Origin: Amoeboaphelidium protococcarum
Taxonomy: Eukaryota; Aphelidiomycota; Aphelidea
Direction of reading: 5' to 3'
Length of the DNA stretch: 64,000 nucleotides
NCBI GenBank assembly: GCA_023515745.1
Contig: JALECJ010000007.1
Location: 744,001 to 808,000, forward strand
Shown: piece by piece, positions 62,811-64,000 of the stretch
Position numbering within the stretch: the stretch's first letter is position 1
Layout: each line of letters begins with the position of its first letter
Notes under the pieces: model-generated
The model's database searches: none
The model's input: only the letters and a program-made list of their open reading frames with translations
What the model was told of the DNA's origin: nothing
Position numbers and translations under genes: made by a program

Positions 62811-64000
62811 ATGGGAGAAGATAAATTGACGCGTATTGCTATTGTTTCCAATGACAAATGTAAGCCCAAGAAGTGCAAGTAGGAGTGTAAGAAGAGCTGT
62901 CCCGTAGTGAAGATGGGTAAAATGTGTATTGAGGTATCACCCACCTCCAAGATTGCATTCATATCCGAGACTCTATGTATTGGTTGTGGTATCTGTGTGA
63001 AGCGATGTCCGTTCGAGGCTATTCAGATTATTAATTTGCCCACTAACTTGGAGAAGGAAACCACCATCAGATACTCTGCCAATTCTTTTAAACTGCATAG
63101 ACTGCCCGTGCCCAGAGCTGGTCAAGTTCTCGGTCTGGTTGGTACTAATGGTATTGGTAAGAGTACGGCGCTAAAGATTCTCGCTGGCAAGTAGAAGCCC
63201 AATCTGGGCAGATATGATGATCCGCCAGAGTGGTAGGAGGTGTTAAAGTATTTTCGTGGATCAGAGTTGTAGAATTATTTCACCAAGATCTTGGAGGATA
63301 ATTTGAAGGCCATTATCAAGCCGCAGTACGTTGATAGTATTCCCAAAGCTGTGAAGGGTAAGGTGCGAGATATTATTGAGAGCAAGAACGAGAAGGGTGA
63401 CATTGATTACATCTTGGACATGCTGGAGCTGAGAGATGTTATGGACAGAGAGGTGGCTCAGTTGTCTGGTGGTGAGTTGCAGAGATTTGCCATTGCCATC
63501 TGTTGTGTGTAGAAGGCTGATATCTACATGTTCGATGAACCGTCATCATACCTGGATGTTAAGCAGCGTCTGAATGCAGCCAAGGTTATTAGATCTCTCC
63601 TCACACCGGACACGTATGTCATTTGTGTGGAGCACGATTTGTCCGTTCTTGACTATCTGTCCGATTATGTGTGCTGTCTTTACGGTGTACCATCCGTGTA
63701 TGGAGTTGTCACTCTGCCGTTTGGTGTGCGTGAGGGTATTAATATTTTTTTGGATGGTAAGGTGCCTACTGAGAATCTGAGATTCAGGGAAGAGAGTCTT
63801 GTGTTCAAGATTGCGGAGACTGCAGATGAATTTATTGATGATAAGGTGTCTGCCACGTACAATTATCCTAAAATGAGCAAGAAATTGGGTGATTTTAAGC
63901 TGGATATCGATGCAGGTCAGTTTACAGACTCTGAGATTGTGGTATTACTTGGTCAGAACGGTACGGGAAAGACTACCTTTATCAGGATGCTTGCCGGTGC
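62811..64000 (+). CDS. RLI1: ABCE1/RLI1 ribosome-recycling ATPase (runs off window)
   Basis: First ~396 residues of ~610. RLI1 splits ribosomes after termination and takes part in initiation and 60S export. The N-terminal 4Fe-4S domains carry the eight Cys ([20 protein letters not shown], then [19 protein letters not shown]). NBD1 has Walker [21 protein letters not shown] (~110), the signature [13 protein letters not shown] and Walker [20 protein letters not shown]. The edge cuts just after NBD2 Walker A ([16 protein letters not shown]). In-frame TAG codons fall on Gln residues conserved from yeast to human: CKQEC, AGKQKPNLG, EWQE, LQNYFTK and CVQKAD. Notable because RLI1 acts at stop codons, in an organism that has reassigned two of them. 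Confidence 0.98.

Overview
The window is nuclear DNA from a eukaryote that reads UAA and UAG as glutamine and stops only at UGA. In-frame TAA/TAG codons fall on glutamines that are conserved family-wide (RLI1, the GDPGTAKSQ motif of MCM2, the CCT5 motif NQIAR, CDC14 GPQQ). Every complete gene ends in TGA. An annotation with the standard code would shatter almost every gene here.

I annotate 29 protein genes on both strands. Two run off the window: a HAT1-like gene on the left and RLI1/ABCE1 on the right. Introns are few (nine), short (51-107 nt), mostly near 5' ends, GT-AG except one GC-AG. The gene set is opisthokont, mixing fungus-like items (secreted GH18 chitinase with a CBM19-like tail, Blm10, 174-residue HAAO) with items better known from animals (LASP, R7-type RGS, DCAF6, APIP, PHOSPHO, TTC36, SLC22-like carrier). 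I infer an early-branching relative of fungi. From memory, aphelids are an opisthokont group with such a code, but I cannot name the species.

Layout: 1-5.7 kb HAT1, NFX1 and the C-terminal half of an SLC22-like carrier, all minus. 6.1-7.2 kb the N-terminal half of such a carrier, divergent. 7.7-21.3 kb chitinase, an alpha/beta hydrolase broken by a 16-bp duplication, CDC14, HAAO, CCT5, a GT31-like glycosyltransferase and an SH3-RhoGAP. 21.5-31.4 kb PEX13, then two class C receptors on either side of an RGS protein. 31.8-44.6 kb a minus-strand block: VIT/vWA protein, LASP, I-BAR/SH3 protein, Blm10/PA200. 45.3-50.9 kb a small cupin protein, MTRu-1-P dehydratase, PHOSPHO-like phosphatase, ATP synthase beta and a TTC36-like protein. 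51.1-64 kb MCM2, an ENT nucleoside transporter, a DCAF6-like WD40 protein, YME2 and RLI1.

The most interesting locus is 23.7-31.4 kb. Each receptor joins a bacterial-type PstS phosphate-binding domain (the R-x-D-x-S-G-T ligand loop and the upstream Asp are kept), an EGF-like module and a GABA-B-like seven-helix domain. Between them lies an RGS protein with DEP, GGL-like and RGS regions, the animal R7 layout. Together they look like a G-protein module for sensing extracellular phosphate or a similar anion.
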